Source of the DNA: Vitreoscilla stercoraria DSM 513
Lineage (GTDB): Bacteria > Pseudomonadota > Gammaproteobacteria > Burkholderiales > Neisseriaceae
Reading direction: 5' to 3'
Assembly (NCBI RefSeq): GCF_000382305.1
Contig: NZ_KB908030.1
Coordinates: 20,118-84,117 of the forward strand
Length of the DNA stretch: 64,000 nt
This document shows, piece by piece, positions 25,707 to 36,238 of this stretch. The notes below the pieces were generated by a model. That model saw nothing but the letters and a program-made list of their open reading frames with translations. It was not told where the DNA came from and ran no database searches. Position 1 is the stretch's first letter. Every line of letters starts with the position of its first letter. A program made the position numbers and the translations under genes.

Positions 25707-26174
25707 TTATTCTTCGTTGTCTGCCACATTGATTTGTGCCAACAAGTTCGCCAATTCAACCGCTACCACAGCAGCTTCTTCGCCTTTGACGATGCGAGCA
25801 ATCGCTTGTTCATCGTTTTCTGTGGTCAAGATGGCATTGGCAATGGGGATGTTGAAATCCAAACCCACGCGGGTAATCGCCGCGCCTGATTCGTTGGCAA
25901 CCAATTCAAAGTGGTACGTTTCACCGCGAATGATGACGCCCAAAGCAATCAAAGCATCATAATCGCCAGTGGCTGCCAGATTTTGCAAAACCAAGGGTAC
26001 TTCCAAAGCACCTGGTACAGTCGCAACAGTGATGTTGTGTTCTAAAACACCCAATTCCAATAATTTGCTGATACACGCTTGGCGCAATGGCGTGCCGATT
26101 TCATCGGTGAAACGGGCTTGAACCACGCCGATACGCAAATGACTGCTTTGATGGTTGACTGCTAAGGTTTGCAT
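25707..26174 (-). CDS. ribH: 6,7-dimethyl-8-ribityllumazine synthase
   Basis: Penultimate enzyme of riboflavin synthesis, condensing an aminouracil with 3,4-dihydroxy-2-butanone 4-phosphate. The 155-residue protein has the substrate motifs PGALEVPL and [14 protein letters not shown] (with the catalytic His) and VANESGAAI. Length is normal. It is cotranscribed with nusB. No other rib genes are in the window and I see no FMN riboswitch upstream, only a short hairpin at 26197-26221. Confidence 0.95.
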   Translation of the reverse strand: MQTLAVNHQSSHLRIGVVQARFTDEIGTPLRQACISKLLELGVLEHNITVATVPGALEVPLVLQNLAATGDYDALIALGVIIRGETYHFELVANESGAAITRVGLDFNIPIANAILTTENDEQAIARIVKGEEAAVVAVELANLLAQINVADNEE

Positions 26175-26196
26175 TTAAAATCCTTTCTGAGCAAAC

Positions 26197-26221
26197 AACG
26201 GCGCTTCAAATGGGCGCCGTT
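26197..26221. other. 8-bp hairpin upstream of ribH
   Basis: AACGGCGC pairs with GCGCCGTT around a nine-base loop, between the phosphoesterase stop and the ribH start. On the minus strand it could be a weak terminator of the phosphoesterase gene; no T run follows. Confidence 0.4.
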
Positions 26222-26269
26222 GATAAACGAATGACGTATTATAGCCTGAATATGGGCAGTTCGCTGCCC

Positions 26270-27364
26270 CTATTTGCCTGTGATGTGGATGATGACCACT
26301 TCTGAACGGGTACCCAAACGAAATGGCAAGCCCCAAAGCCCCAAGCCTGAGGTCACAATCAATTGATTGTTGTCTATATGGTAATGCCCATAAGGATAGG
26401 TTTGAAAAAAGCCAATCAAAGCCGTCATCGGGAAAATTTGTCCGCCATGGGTATGTCCTGACACCGTCAAATCTGCGCCTGCATGAGCCAAAGCTTGCAT
26501 TTGTTCGGGGACAGGTTGGTGGTCGATGACTACCACAGGCATATCACTTTGCGGCAACAATTGGGCAGCAGGCAAGCGTGGCTCGACTTTGTCACGCCGC
26601 CCAATTAACACCAATTGTTCACCAATTTGTACACGCTCATCACGCAAAACAGTGAAACCAGCGTCCTGTAAGTCTTGTACGATGTCTGCTTGTACTTGGC
26701 GATAATTGTCATGATTGCCTAAAACCACATATTTCCCCAACGGTGCTGACAGTTGTTGCATGTATGGGTGCATGTTCAGCGTGCGATAATCATCAGGCAA
26801 ATCATCCATCACATCGCCTGCCAATAATAAAATGTCTGCTTGTTCGCGCTGTAAAATCTCATTTAAGGCTTGTAAATGGTGTTTGCCTATGAATTTGCCC
26901 AAGTGCGTATCGGCAACCAAAGCCACTTTAATGGGTTCAGACATGGGTTTGTCGAGTTTGACTTGGTAATGTACCGTGGTGGGTGAATATGCTCCATACA
27001 AACCGGCTGCAATCACCGCCATCCAACTCAGTGGCATGGCGATGAGCAAGCTGGTGTGGAGGATTTTGGCAGACATGAAGCGTTTGCCTATTGAATACCA
27101 TGCGATTGCTGCCACGACAAACATCACCGCGTAAGAGGTGAACAACAACAAACCCATTGTGCCACGCCAGCGCAAGGTGGGCATGGCGGCATTGAAAACC
27201 CACATCAACATATCGCCTATCACAACAGCAGCGAGCATAAAGACCCAAGCATGCTTGCATTGAGGCTTGAATAGTTGAACGTAGCGGTAAAATCCCCAAC
27301 CGACAAACAGCCAAAGAAATTGTAATAAGGCGAGGCTGCCCCAAAAAACCAAAGGATTTCTCAT
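26270..27364 (-). CDS. Membrane-anchored metallophosphoesterase
   Basis: A 364-residue protein with about four N-terminal membrane segments (up to about residue 135) and a C-terminal calcineurin-like domain. The domain shows VADTHLG, LLLAGDVMDD, LGNHDNY, a histidine in VVIDHQP and SGHTHGGQ, which together form the dimetal site. Relatives (YkuE/YaeI-like) are tied to lipid or nucleotide phosphoester cleavage, but the substrate here is unknown. A DUS copy lies near 26661. Confidence 0.87.
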   Translation of the reverse strand: MRNPLVFWGSLALLQFLWLFVGWGFYRYVQLFKPQCKHAWVFMLAAVVIGDMLMWVFNAAMPTLRWRGTMGLLLFTSYAVMFVVAAIAWYSIGKRFMSAKILHTSLLIAMPLSWMAVIAAGLYGAYSPTTVHYQVKLDKPMSEPIKVALVADTHLGKFIGKHHLQALNEILQREQADILLLAGDVMDDLPDDYRTLNMHPYMQQLSAPLGKYVVLGNHDNYRQVQADIVQDLQDAGFTVLRDERVQIGEQLVLIGRRDKVEPRLPAAQLLPQSDMPVVVIDHQPVPEQMQALAHAGADLTVSGHTHGGQIFPMTALIGFFQTYPYGHYHIDNNQLIVTSGLGLWGLPFRLGTRSEVVIIHITGK

Positions 27365-27392
27365 ATTTGAATATCAATAATAGAAGGAAGAT

Positions 27393-28055
27393 TTAAGCGT
27401 CCTGAAAGTGTTCTAACACGTTCAATAAGTCGGCAAAAGTGTTCATTTGAGCATCGGCAGGCGATTGTTGCCATTCTGCTGTGCTGCCATAGCCATAAGA
27501 CGCACCGATGACAGGCATACCATTGGCACGCGCACCCAAGACATCAAATTCTCGGTCACCAACCATAATGCACTTATCGGCAGACAAATCATGGGTGTGT
27601 AATATATGTGCAATCAATTCGCCTTTGTTGGTGCGTGTGCCATCCAGTTCGCTGCCATGAATGGCGGTGAAATAGGGCGACAATCCGAAGTGTTCCAAAA
27701 TGCGTTTGGCGTAAACAGTCGGTTTTGCCGTTGCCAAAATCAAGGCATAACCTTGTTGTTGTAGGGTGTTTAAGGTTTCAGCAACGCTGGGATAGACTTC
27801 GTTTTCAAACAAGCCGATATCACCAAAACGCTCGCGATAGCCTGCCAAGGCTTCTTCGGTGAGATGTTGGTATTCAGGTGGTAGCAATTGTTCTAAAGAA
27901 GCGTGTAAGGGTGGACCAATACACCAATCCAAATCTATTTCTTCATGAATCGGATGACCCACTTTGGCCAAACCGTAACGGATGCAAGTGGTGATGCCGA
28001 TTTTAGGGTCGGTCAAAGTGCCGTCTAAATCTAATAAAATGGTGTGTACAGACAT
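27393..28055 (-). CDS. HAD-family phosphatase, phosphoglycolate-phosphatase-like
   Basis: A 220-residue haloacid-dehalogenase hydrolase. The catalytic motif LLDLDGTLTDP gives Asp9 and Asp11, with motif II in ATAKPT and the C-terminal VGDREFDVLGA acidic pair. The cap-domain layout fits the Gph/PGP subgroup, which removes phosphate from 2-phosphoglycolate or similar compounds. The ATG at 28055 (MSVHTILLD) is chosen; the longer reading has no ribosome site. The last residues (HFQDA) and the TAA stop are encoded by a DUS copy at 27394. Confidence 0.85.
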   Translation of the reverse strand: MSVHTILLDLDGTLTDPKIGITTCIRYGLAKVGHPIHEEIDLDWCIGPPLHASLEQLLPPEYQHLTEEALAGYRERFGDIGLFENEVYPSVAETLNTLQQQGYALILATAKPTVYAKRILEHFGLSPYFTAIHGSELDGTRTNKGELIAHILHTHDLSADKCIMVGDREFDVLGARANGMPVIGASYGYGSTAEWQQSPADAQMNTFADLLNVLEHFQDA

Positions 28056-28080
28056 GATTTTTGATGAATGAATGGGGTAG

Positions 28081-28107
28081 AAAAAACACCATAGCATGCT
28101 ATGGTGT
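28081..28107 (-). terminator. Rho-independent terminator of ygiQ
   Basis: A perfect 22-base palindrome (ACACCATAGCA and its complement) is followed on the minus strand by a T run. It lies 25 bases after the ygiQ stop. Confidence 0.85.
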
Positions 28108-28131
28108 GGTGTAGGTTAAGCTTAGCGTTTA

Positions 28132-30456
28132 TTAACGGGCTTTTGGCTTGCTAGGTTTGGCGCGGCGACTGCTGTTATTGCCATTGCTGTGTGCGCCTTT
28201 ACCAGCGTCCTGAAAACGCTCGCTTGGGTGCCAAGCGGTACGTGCGGTTTGGGTTTTGGTCTTGCCGCCTGCATGGTTTGGACGGTTGTTGCCTAAGACT
28301 TTTTTACCGCCATTACTGGCTGTGGGTTTGTGTTCGTGCCCCGTTGTCGACAAGCGTTTGCTACCTTTGCTTGGCGGTTCCCAGCCTGCAGGTTGTGTCG
28401 GTGGAATCAGATGTTTTTTGCTGTAACCTATCAAATCTTCACGACCCATCTCCACCAAAGCTTCGCGTATTAACGGCCAGTTGTCAGGCAGATGATAACG
28501 CAAGAAAGCTTTGTGCAGTTTACGACGCTTGCCTTCTTTGACGATGTCGACTTTATTAGAGCTGCGAGACAATTTTTTCAACGGATTGCGACCGGTATGC
28601 CACATGGTTGTTGCCAAAGCCATTGGGGTTGGCATGAAGGTTTGCACTTGGTCGAGGCGGAAATTATTGTCTTTGAGCCACAAAGCCAAATTCATCATGT
28701 CTTCGTCTGATGTGCCAGGATGCGCCGCAATGAAATACGGAATCAAATATTGCTCTTTGCCTGCTTCTTTACTGGCTTTTTCAAACAACTCTTTGAAACG
28801 GTCGTATTTTTTCATTTCAGGCTTCATCATCATCGACAATGGACCCGCTTCGGTATGTTCAGGCGCAATTTTCAAATAGCCGCCAACATGGTGCGTCACC
28901 AATTCTTTGATGTATTCAGGGCTTTCTACCGCCAAATCGTAACGCAAACCCGAACCGATGCTGATTTTCTTGACGCCATCAATCGCCCGAGCTTTGCGGT
29001 ATAACTCAATCAAAGAAGTGTGGTCAGTGTTCAAATTAGGGCAAATATCAGGCCATACACAAGACAATTTACGGCAGTTTTTTTCGATGTCGTGTGATTT
29101 ACACGCCAAACGGTACATATTGGCAGTCGGACCGCCCAAATCGGAAATATAGCCTTTGAAACCGTCAACTTTATCGCGAATTTCTTCAATTTCTTTCAAT
29201 ACCGATTCGTGTGAACGGCTTTGAATGATGCGGCCTTCGTGTTCGGTAATCGAGCAGAACGTACAACCACCAAAACAGCCGCGCATGATGTTGACCGAAA
29301 ATTTAATCATTTCCCAAGCAGGGATGTGGGCATCGCCATAGCTTGGATGGGGATTGCGTGCGTACGGCAAGCCAAACACATAATCCATTTCCTCGGTAGT
29401 TAATGGAATAGGAGGGGCGTTAAGCCACACATCGCGCTCGCCATGCAATTGCACCAAAGCGCGCGCATTGCCTGGATTGGATTCCAAATGCAAAGTACGG
29501 CTGGCGTGAGCGTACAATACAGGGTCATAAGCTACCGCTTCAAAGCTCGGAATGCGCACCACTTGTTGGTGGCGTTCTTGGCGACGGGCTTCGGCACGTT
29601 CTTTGGCCGTCATGAATACCACTGGTTTGGCGTGTTCTTTAACGTCGTTGTCGCGAGCGGCCAATTCTTCAGGGCTGAGCTCTTGATAAGGATTTAAAAT
29701 TGTATCGACTTTACCTGGTACGTCAACAGTGGTGGAATCGATTTCAATCCATTCTTGGTTGTCTGGCGTTTTGCCATGTGGCACTAAAAATGCCGTACCA
29801 CGCACGTCGCGAATGTCTTTAAAACGTTCACCTGCCGCACGGCGGTGGGCAATTTCGACCACCGCACGTTCGGCATTGCCATATAGCAACAATTCAGCTC
29901 GTGCATTGATGAGGACAGAGGGACGTACTTTGTCCGACCAATAATCGTATTGGGCAATGCGGCGCAAACTCGCTTCAATGGAGCCTATCATGACGTCCAC
30001 GCCAGGATAAGCCTCTTTACAGCGTTGTGAATACACAATCACCGCGCGGTCAGGACGCTTATTGGGTGCAGCATGAGGTGTATATGCATCATCGGAGCGG
30101 GGTTTTTTATCAGCCGTGTAACGGTTGATCATCGAATCCATATTGCCAGCGGTCACGCCGAAGAACAAATTCGGTTCTCCCAATTCACGAAATGCAGCCG
30201 CAGAAGTCCAATCAGGTTGTGAGATGATGCCAACACGGAAGCCTTGGGCTTCTAGCAAGCGACCAATCAAAGCCGAACCAAAGCTAGGATGGTCAATATA
30301 GCAGTCGCCTGAAACCAAAATGATGTCGCAAGAATCCCAACCCAATTCGTCCATTTCGGCGCGGGTAGAAGGTAAAAAAGGCGCAGTGCCAAAGCGTTTG
30401 GCCCAGTATTTTTTATAAGAAAAAATCGGCTTTTGTGCCGAAGGATGTGTGTTCAT
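28132..30456 (-). CDS. ygiQ: YgiQ-family radical SAM protein
   Basis: A 774-residue radical S-adenosylmethionine enzyme of unknown reaction. The iron-sulfur cluster motif CxxxCxxC is C394, C398 and C401 in [10 protein letters not shown]. Other family marks are [13 protein letters not shown] near the N terminus and GSGLRYDLA and YLKIAPEHT after the cluster. The C-terminal 80 residues are basic and low in complexity (Lys, Arg, Asn, Gly, Thr), which suggests RNA or nucleic-acid contact. Length matches the family. Single DUS copies near 28204 and 30051. Confidence 0.92.
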   Translation of the reverse strand: MNTHPSAQKPIFSYKKYWAKRFGTAPFLPSTRAEMDELGWDSCDIILVSGDCYIDHPSFGSALIGRLLEAQGFRVGIISQPDWTSAAAFRELGEPNLFFGVTAGNMDSMINRYTADKKPRSDDAYTPHAAPNKRPDRAVIVYSQRCKEAYPGVDVMIGSIEASLRRIAQYDYWSDKVRPSVLINARAELLLYGNAERAVVEIAHRRAAGERFKDIRDVRGTAFLVPHGKTPDNQEWIEIDSTTVDVPGKVDTILNPYQELSPEELAARDNDVKEHAKPVVFMTAKERAEARRQERHQQVVRIPSFEAVAYDPVLYAHASRTLHLESNPGNARALVQLHGERDVWLNAPPIPLTTEEMDYVFGLPYARNPHPSYGDAHIPAWEMIKFSVNIMRGCFGGCTFCSITEHEGRIIQSRSHESVLKEIEEIRDKVDGFKGYISDLGGPTANMYRLACKSHDIEKNCRKLSCVWPDICPNLNTDHTSLIELYRKARAIDGVKKISIGSGLRYDLAVESPEYIKELVTHHVGGYLKIAPEHTEAGPLSMMMKPEMKKYDRFKELFEKASKEAGKEQYLIPYFIAAHPGTSDEDMMNLALWLKDNNFRLDQVQTFMPTPMALATTMWHTGRNPLKKLSRSSNKVDIVKEGKRRKLHKAFLRYHLPDNWPLIREALVEMGREDLIGYSKKHLIPPTQPAGWEPPSKGSKRLSTTGHEHKPTASNGGKKVLGNNRPNHAGGKTKTQTARTAWHPSERFQDAGKGAHSNGNNSSRRAKPSKPKAR

Positions 30457-30645
30457 GGATTTGTCTGAATCTAGGTCTTTTTAAGCAAGCGCTATTTTCG
30501 CACAAATCGCGCTCAAAAGGCAGGATGGATGCATGCAAAGATTGAAAATAAACGTGATTTTTTAAATTGAAAGCGTTTAAAAATCCGAAACTTACGTTTC
30601 GGATGTGGAATTGATATATAAATGCTGCGTTCAAAAAGAGCGGCC

Positions 30646-31158
30646 TTAACGCCAATTCACGCCATTGTCTTTGCCCAAAGCTTGGATTTTTTGGTGGGTA
30701 ATTTGGATGTTGTCATCAGCTTGTTGTATTTGTCGTTGTGAGCGCTCTATGGTTTGTGTGGCACGTTGATGTTGGTCGGGGCTTAAGGCAATTCCTGTGC
30801 GCAGGTTCAATTGCAGTATTTGATCTAAAGCGCTGATCATTTGGCGATTGTGATCGCTCAACTCGTTGCGCAAAGTGCGCACTTCATTGGATTTAAAATC
30901 CAATTGGGCGATGGCTTGATTGTAAACTTGAAACTGATGGTGAATCTCTTTTGCCACTTGCATTTGTGTTTCAATGCTTTGGGCTTGTTCTGCTTGCTGA
31001 ATCAGTTTTTGGCTATTGCTTGCAGTCATGCCTGATTCATACATTGCTTGGTCCAAGGCAATCAAATCTTTTTTGATGTCATTGCCACAAGCGGACAGAA
31101 CAAAAACGGTGAAAAGCAGACAAATCCATTTGTATGGGTATGATTGAGAGATATTCAT
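30646..31158 (-). CDS. Small lipoprotein with coiled-coil, unknown function
   Basis: A 170-residue protein with a signal segment (WICLLFTVFVLSACG) ending in a clear lipobox LSAC, so it should be membrane-anchored through the Cys. The rest is helical, Gln-rich and charged, with heptad-like spacing and no Cys or known motif. I do not recognise the family. The ATG at 31158 is taken because AAAAAAAG lies just upstream; 31173 would add MQKKY. Confidence 0.65.
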   Translation of the reverse strand: MNISQSYPYKWICLLFTVFVLSACGNDIKKDLIALDQAMYESGMTASNSQKLIQQAEQAQSIETQMQVAKEIHHQFQVYNQAIAQLDFKSNEVRTLRNELSDHNRQMISALDQILQLNLRTGIALSPDQHQRATQTIERSQRQIQQADDNIQITHQKIQALGKDNGVNWR

Positions 31159-31360
31159 ATACTTTTTTTGCATGAGTTAATGACGATAAGGTTTTGCGTC
31201 TGTGGCCAGTTACTGCCATGATACAGTCTAATTTGTGTCGCTTTATTGCGATAGTATCAAAGGTAAGCTGTGTTAGAATCCATCCCATTTTGTTGGTTTT
31301 TTGCTTGTTTCCCACCACAAAAATAATGATTTTGTTAATTTTTCAGAAAGCATAACGCTT

Positions 31361-32671
31361 ATGAATATCTCGATGTTCGATCAATTTGAACAACATGCTG
31401 CCGTGTTTCAGCAAGTGATTTTGGACAAACAAAGTGAAATTGAAGCTTGGTTTCGTACCAAATGGCAACAACACCGTCCACCATTTTACGGTTCGGTAGA
31501 TTTGCGCAACGCAGGTTACAAAATGTCTTCAATCGACATGAATTTGTTTCCAGGTGGCTTCAATAATATCAATGCTGATTTTTTGGCCGCGGCTGTATTG
31601 GCAGCGCAAGACGCAGTAGAGCGTGCTTGTCCTACGGCAAAATCCATTTTGTTGATTCCTGAAAACCACACTCGCAATACGTTTTATTTGCAAAACGTGT
31701 ATGCATTGAGCAAGATTTTAGAGTCGGCAGGCTTTGTCGTGCGCATAGGTTCTTTGAATGCGGAAGTAACCGAAGCAACCGCTTTTACCACTGCTTTATG
31801 TGATGAGCTGGTCTTAGAACCTGTGGTGCGTACAGGCAATCGTTTGGGTTTGGCTGATGGCTTTAACCCATGTTTGGTGTTGTTGAACAATGATTTGTCA
31901 GGTGGCGTGCCTGAAATTTTGCAAAACATTGAGCAAGTGATGTTGCCACCGATTAAAGGGGGTTGGACCACACGCCGTAAGACACAACATTTTGCCGCTT
32001 ACAATCAAGTGGCTGATGAGTTTGCAGCCGTCATTGGCATTGATGCTTGGGATATCAATCCTTATTTTGAGCAAGCCAATGGCTTGAATTTTCATGAGCG
32101 TGAAGGTGAAGACCAATTGGCAGACGTGGTGCAGCGTTTGTTGGATAAAATCCAAGCCAAATACGATGAAAAAGGCATTACCGACACGCCATTTGTGATT
32201 GTCAAAGCCGATGCGGGTACTTATGGTATGGGTGTGATGAGTGTGAAATCTGCCGAAGAAGTACGCAAACTCAATCGCAAAAATCGCAATAAAATGGCGG
32301 TGATTAAAGAAGGCTTGGAAGTGTCTGAAGTGATTGTGCAAGAAGGCATTTACACTTATGAAAAAGTTGGTGAAGCAGTATCTGAACCTGTTGTGTATAT
32401 GATGGATCGCTTTGTCATTGGCGGTTTTTACCGTGTCAATGAAGCGCGTGGCATGGATGAAAATCTTAATGCCACAGGCATGCGCTTCATTCCTATGGAT
32501 CAAGAAGTGCCGTATCAATGTGAAGATGCCGACAAACGCCATTTTGAACAATGGCAAAATGTGGGCGTGGCAGACCACAGCTTGCCTGCGACTGCTGAGC
32601 GCAATCGTTTGTATGTTTATGGTGTGATGGCACGTTTGTCTTTATTAGCGGCGGCAATTGAATTAGAATAA
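31361..32671 (+). CDS. gshA: Glutamate-cysteine ligase, Neisseria/proteobacterial GshA (PF08886) type
   Basis: First enzyme of glutathione synthesis, joining glutamate and cysteine with ATP. The 436-residue protein belongs to the ATP-grasp-like GshA family found in beta- and some gammaproteobacteria, unrelated in sequence to E. coli GshA. Recognisable blocks are FYGSVDLRNAGYKMSSIDMN, IKADAGTYGMGVMSV-like VKADAGTYGMGVM and GGFYRVNEARGMDENLNA. gshB does not follow, though the two are often adjacent. The ATG at 31361 with CAGAAAG upstream is chosen; 31373 is also possible. Confidence 0.9.
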   Translation: MNISMFDQFEQHAAVFQQVILDKQSEIEAWFRTKWQQHRPPFYGSVDLRNAGYKMSSIDMNLFPGGFNNINADFLAAAVLAAQDAVERACPTAKSILLIPENHTRNTFYLQNVYALSKILESAGFVVRIGSLNAEVTEATAFTTALCDELVLEPVVRTGNRLGLADGFNPCLVLLNNDLSGGVPEILQNIEQVMLPPIKGGWTTRRKTQHFAAYNQVADEFAAVIGIDAWDINPYFEQANGLNFHEREGEDQLADVVQRLLDKIQAKYDEKGITDTPFVIVKADAGTYGMGVMSVKSAEEVRKLNRKNRNKMAVIKEGLEVSEVIVQEGIYTYEKVGEAVSEPVVYMMDRFVIGGFYRVNEARGMDENLNATGMRFIPMDQEVPYQCEDADKRHFEQWQNVGVADHSLPATAERNRLYVYGVMARLSLLAAAIELE

Positions 32672-32707
32672 GCAACTCTTAAGTCGATGAATCGGAATTG
32701 GCATCAC

Positions 32708-32818
32708 ATGAACACAGCATTAATCACCCATAATTTGCCTGAGCGCCCAATTGTTTTGGTGGCTTTGGTGCGTGCTGCTTGGCAGCAGGGTTGGCGTGCG
32801 TGCGTGCGTTTCGGTTGA
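32708..32818 (+). CDS. Candidate 36-residue leader or small ORF upstream of trpS
   Basis: ATG at 32708, reading MNTALITHNLPERPIVLVAL and ending AAWQQGWRACVRFG. Two Trp codons (32780 and 32792) lie close together, a small hairpin covers them (32773-32787), and a terminator-like DUS pair follows before trpS. It also contains a (GCGT)4 tandem repeat at 32794-32809. It may be a Trp-sensing leader, a gene remnant, or chance. Confidence 0.25.
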   Translation: MNTALITHNLPERPIVLVALVRAAWQQGWRACVRFG

Positions 32819-32849
32819 TGTAAAGACTTACACCAGTTTCAAAGCCTTT

Positions 32850-32884
32850 AAAGCGTCCTGTAAGTTGTTTACAGGACGCTTTTT
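32850..32884 (+). terminator. DUS-like inverted repeat terminator before trpS
   Basis: AAAGCGTCCTGTAA and its inverse (14-bp arms) run into TTTTT. It ends gshA or a leader transcript 34 bases before the trpS start. Confidence 0.75.
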
Positions 32885-32917
32885 ATATCTGAATATCTCA
32901 AGAAAGAAGAAAACGTC

Positions 32918-33931
32918 ATGACTGAACAAAAACGTGTTTTAACCGGTGTCACCACCACAGGCACGCCGCATTTGGGTAATTATGTGGGTGCAATTCGCCC
33001 TGCGGTTGCTGCAACGCAAGAGGCGGGCGTGGACTCGTTCATTTTCTTGGCAGATTATCATGGCATCATCAAATGCCACGAGCCTGAACAAATTCACGAG
33101 TCGACTTTAGCCGTGGCGGCAACGTGGCTCGCTTGTGGTTTGGATGCGGACAAAGTCACGTTTTACCGTCAATCGGATGTGCCTGAAATCATGGAGCTCA
33201 ATTGGATTTTCAACTGCATTTGCGCCAAAGGATTGATGAACCGCGCCCACGCTTACAAAGCGGCAGTACAAGCGAATGTGGATGCAGGTGTGGAAGACAC
33301 CGATCACGGCGTGGAAATGGGTTTGTATTGCTATCCTGTGTTGATGGCGGCGGACATTTTGATGTTCAACGGCACGCATGTGCCTGTGGGACGCGATCAA
33401 ATCCAACACATTGAAATGGCGCGTGACATTGCAGGCCGCTTTAATCACCGTTTCAAAGAATTGTTTGTTGAGCCTGTGGCAATGGTGGACGAACACACGG
33501 CGATTTTGACGGGCTTGGATGGTCGCAAAATGAGCAAGTCATATGGCAACACGATTCCATTGTTTGAAAGCGAGAAAAAATTGCGCAAATCAGTGATGAA
33601 AATTGTCACCAATAGTTTAGAGCCGGGCCAACCTAAAGAAGTGGAAGGCAGTACTTTGTTTGAAATTTACCAAGCATTTTCAAGTGCGGATGAGCAATTG
33701 CAAATGCGCCAAGCTTACGCCGATGGCATCGCTTGGGGTGAGGCCAAACAAATTGTGTTTGAAGCCATCAATGCGCAATTGGCGGAAAAACGCGAACGTT
33801 ATGCTGAGTTGACTGCCAATCCTAGCCAAATTGAAGAAGTTTTGCAGTTTGGTGCAGCCAAAGCGCGCAAAGTGGCGCAAGAGCGTTTAAACCAAGTGCG
33901 TGATGCTATTGGTATTCGTGCTTTGAAATAA
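32918..33931 (+). CDS. trpS: Tryptophanyl-tRNA synthetase
   Basis: Class I aminoacyl-tRNA synthetase charging tRNA-Trp. The 337-residue protein has the HIGH-type motif [10 protein letters not shown] near the N terminus and the KMSKS motif in [32 protein letters not shown] is also characteristic. A polypurine AAGAAAGAAG stretch serves as the ribosome site. Bracketed by two DUS-type terminators, so it is probably transcribed alone. Confidence 0.95.
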   Translation: MTEQKRVLTGVTTTGTPHLGNYVGAIRPAVAATQEAGVDSFIFLADYHGIIKCHEPEQIHESTLAVAATWLACGLDADKVTFYRQSDVPEIMELNWIFNCICAKGLMNRAHAYKAAVQANVDAGVEDTDHGVEMGLYCYPVLMAADILMFNGTHVPVGRDQIQHIEMARDIAGRFNHRFKELFVEPVAMVDEHTAILTGLDGRKMSKSYGNTIPLFESEKKLRKSVMKIVTNSLEPGQPKEVEGSTLFEIYQAFSSADEQLQMRQAYADGIAWGEAKQIVFEAINAQLAEKRERYAELTANPSQIEEVLQFGAAKARKVAQERLNQVRDAIGIRALK

Positions 33932-33954
33932 TTCTTTGTACATTGCAATAATAT

Positions 33955-33989
33955 AAAGCGTCCTGTAAGCATTGACAGGACGCTTTTTT
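33955..33989 (+). terminator. DUS-like inverted repeat terminator of trpS
   Basis: AAAGCGTCCTGT with its inverse (12-bp arms) is followed by a run of seven T residues, 23 bases after the trpS stop. Confidence 0.8.
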
Positions 33990-34133
33990 AGATTCAATTC
34001 ATAATTAATTCTTAATTAAACATAACGCATTTAAAATATATTTTCATTTCAATAAACATAAACAAAATCATCACACCTCACCCAAACCATCTAAAAATGT
34101 TAAAATTCTGACCTCTTCAAAAAAAATGTCAAC

Positions 34134-36123
34134 ATGCAATTAAACCAACAACAACAGCAAGCCGTTTTGTATCTTGATGGTCCTTTATTGGTCTTGGCAG
34201 GTGCAGGCAGTGGCAAAACCAGTGTGATTACCAAAAAAAATTGCCCATTTGGTGAATCATGCTCATTATCCTGCGCATCAGATTGCGGCGATTACTTTTA
34301 CCAATAAAGCTGCCAAAGAAATGCAAGAGCGTGTGGCAGGGCTTTTGAGCAAACAGCAATGCCAGCAATTGACTGTGTCGACGTTTCACTCATTGGGCAT
34401 GCGTATTTTGCGAGAAGAAGCGCCTTTGGTAGGCTTGAAGAAAAAATTTTCTATTTTTGATTCAGGTGACAGCGCCAAGATTTTGCAAGAATTGTTGCAA
34501 ACCAGTGGCAAAGATGCTTTGTTTCGGGCCCAACAATGCATTTCATTGTGGAAAAATGCGTTCAAAACCCCTGAGCAGGCTTTGGATGATGCTGCCAATG
34601 AGTGGGAAAAGCAAATTGCTTTGGTTTATGCGTCTTATCAAGAAACCTTGTTGGCTTATCAAGCGGTGGATTTTGATGATTTGATTCGCATCCCCACTTT
34701 ATTGCTGCAAAACAATGCTGAAGTGCGTTACAAATGGCAAAGCTGTTTGCGTTATTTGTTGGTCGATGAGTGTCAAGACACCAATGAATGCCAATATGCT
34801 TTGCTCAAATTGTTGATAGGTTCGGATGGAAAATTCACGGCTGTGGGCGATGACGATCAAAGTATTTATGCTTGGCGTGGTGCCAATTTGGAGAATTTGC
34901 GTTTGTTGCAGCAAGACTATCCAAATATGAAAGTCATCAAATTAGAACAAAATTACCGTTCAACTTCGCGCATTTTGCGCATTGCCAATAAAGTTATCAG
35001 CCACAATCCCAAATTGTTTGAAAAAAAATTGTGGAGCGAATATGGTTTGGGCGAAATGGTGCAAGTGTTGGCGTGTAAGGACGAAGAACACGAAGCCGAT
35101 ACGGTGGCCAGCAAGATTGCATTTTTGAAAAACAGCCATCCAAATGTCAAATTGTCGGATTTTGCCATTTTGTATCGTGGCAATCACCAAGCCAAACGGT
35201 TTGAAGAGGCTTTGCGCAGCAGTCGTTTGCCTTACAAAATGTCAGGTGGACAAAGTTTTTTTGACCGTGCTGAAATCAAAGATGTGATGGCATATCTGCG
35301 TTTACTCAATAATCCAGATGACGATCCTGCATTCATTCGTGCTATTACCACGCCCAAGCGTGGTATCGGTGAAAGCACTTTGACACGCTTGAATGAATTT
35401 GCGCGCGATCATAATTTGAGTTTGTACCAAGCTGCTCAACAATTGGGTGCTTTGTCGACTTTGAACAGTCGTGCTAAGCAAGATGTGCAAGCGTTTATGC
35501 TGGGTTTTGCCAAATGGCAAGATTTGGCTGAACATCAAGATGCAGGCGAGTTTTTGTGGCAACTTTTGGATGAGATTCATTACGAAGCCCATTTGTTGAT
35601 GTTAGAAGAAGGCAAAGCCGGTGAAATCAAATGGCGCAATGTGGTGGAATTACAGCGTTGGATTGCCAATAAAGGCGAAAAAGATGGTAAAAATATTTTG
35701 GAGGTGGCACAAACCATTGCTTTGATGACGCTGCTGGAAGGCAAAGACCAAGAAGAAGTGGATGCGGTGAATATGATGACGTTGCATGCATCCAAAGGTT
35801 TGGAATTTCCGTGTGTGTTTTTAGTCGGTTGTGAAGAAGGCGTGTTTCCGCACCGTGACAGTGTGGATGAGGGCATGCTCGATGAAGAACGCCGTTTGAT
35901 GTATGTGGGCATTACTCGTGCCAAACGTCAGTTGTTTGTGACCCATTGTGTCAAACGTAAAAAAGCGGGCGAATGGCAATTTATGCCGCCGAGCCGCTTT
36001 ATTGATGAAATGCCATCTGATGACATTCAAATTTTAGGGCGCAAAAATACTGCTCCGATTGTATCCAAAGCCGAAGGCAAAAGCCGCTTATCGGGCATGA
36101 TGAACATGCTCAAAGACAAATAA
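34134..36123 (+). pseudogene. rep: ATP-dependent DNA helicase Rep, frameshifted at an A8 tract
   Basis: UvrD/Rep-family 3'-5' helicase that helps replication forks pass obstacles. From the ATG at 34134 the protein starts [17 protein letters not shown] and has Walker A GAGSGKTS, then leaves frame at AAAAAAAA (34233-34240). The correct frame resumes at once ([25 protein letters not shown]) and runs to 36123 with DFDDLI, VDECQDTN, DDDQSIYAWRGA and VGITRAKRQLF. Seven A residues instead of eight would restore a normal 662-residue Rep. All else is intact, so a sequencing error, a recent mutation, or slippage expression are all possible. Confidence 0.88.
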
Positions 36124-36141
36124 ATTACCATCCGCCCAAAA

Positions 36142-36178
36142 AACCTTACAGGACGCATACAAGCGTCCTGTGAGGGTT
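36142..36178. terminator. DUS-like inverted repeat in tail-to-tail order
   Basis: Here CAGGACGC comes first and GCGTCCTG second, the reverse of most pairs in the window. The stem still forms (AACCTTACAGGACGC with its partner, one mismatch). It lies between the convergent rep and glnD genes. Confidence 0.6.
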
Positions 36179-36238
36179 GGGTTGTCATACTGTTGACAAA
36201 TATGCAGTGGCTTGGTGGCTCATGCATCAAGCTTATTG

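Noticed and set aside
26175..26269. FMN riboswitch upstream of ribH
   Set aside because: The region is under 100 bases with one short hairpin and lacks the conserved multi-branch elements of the RFN motif.
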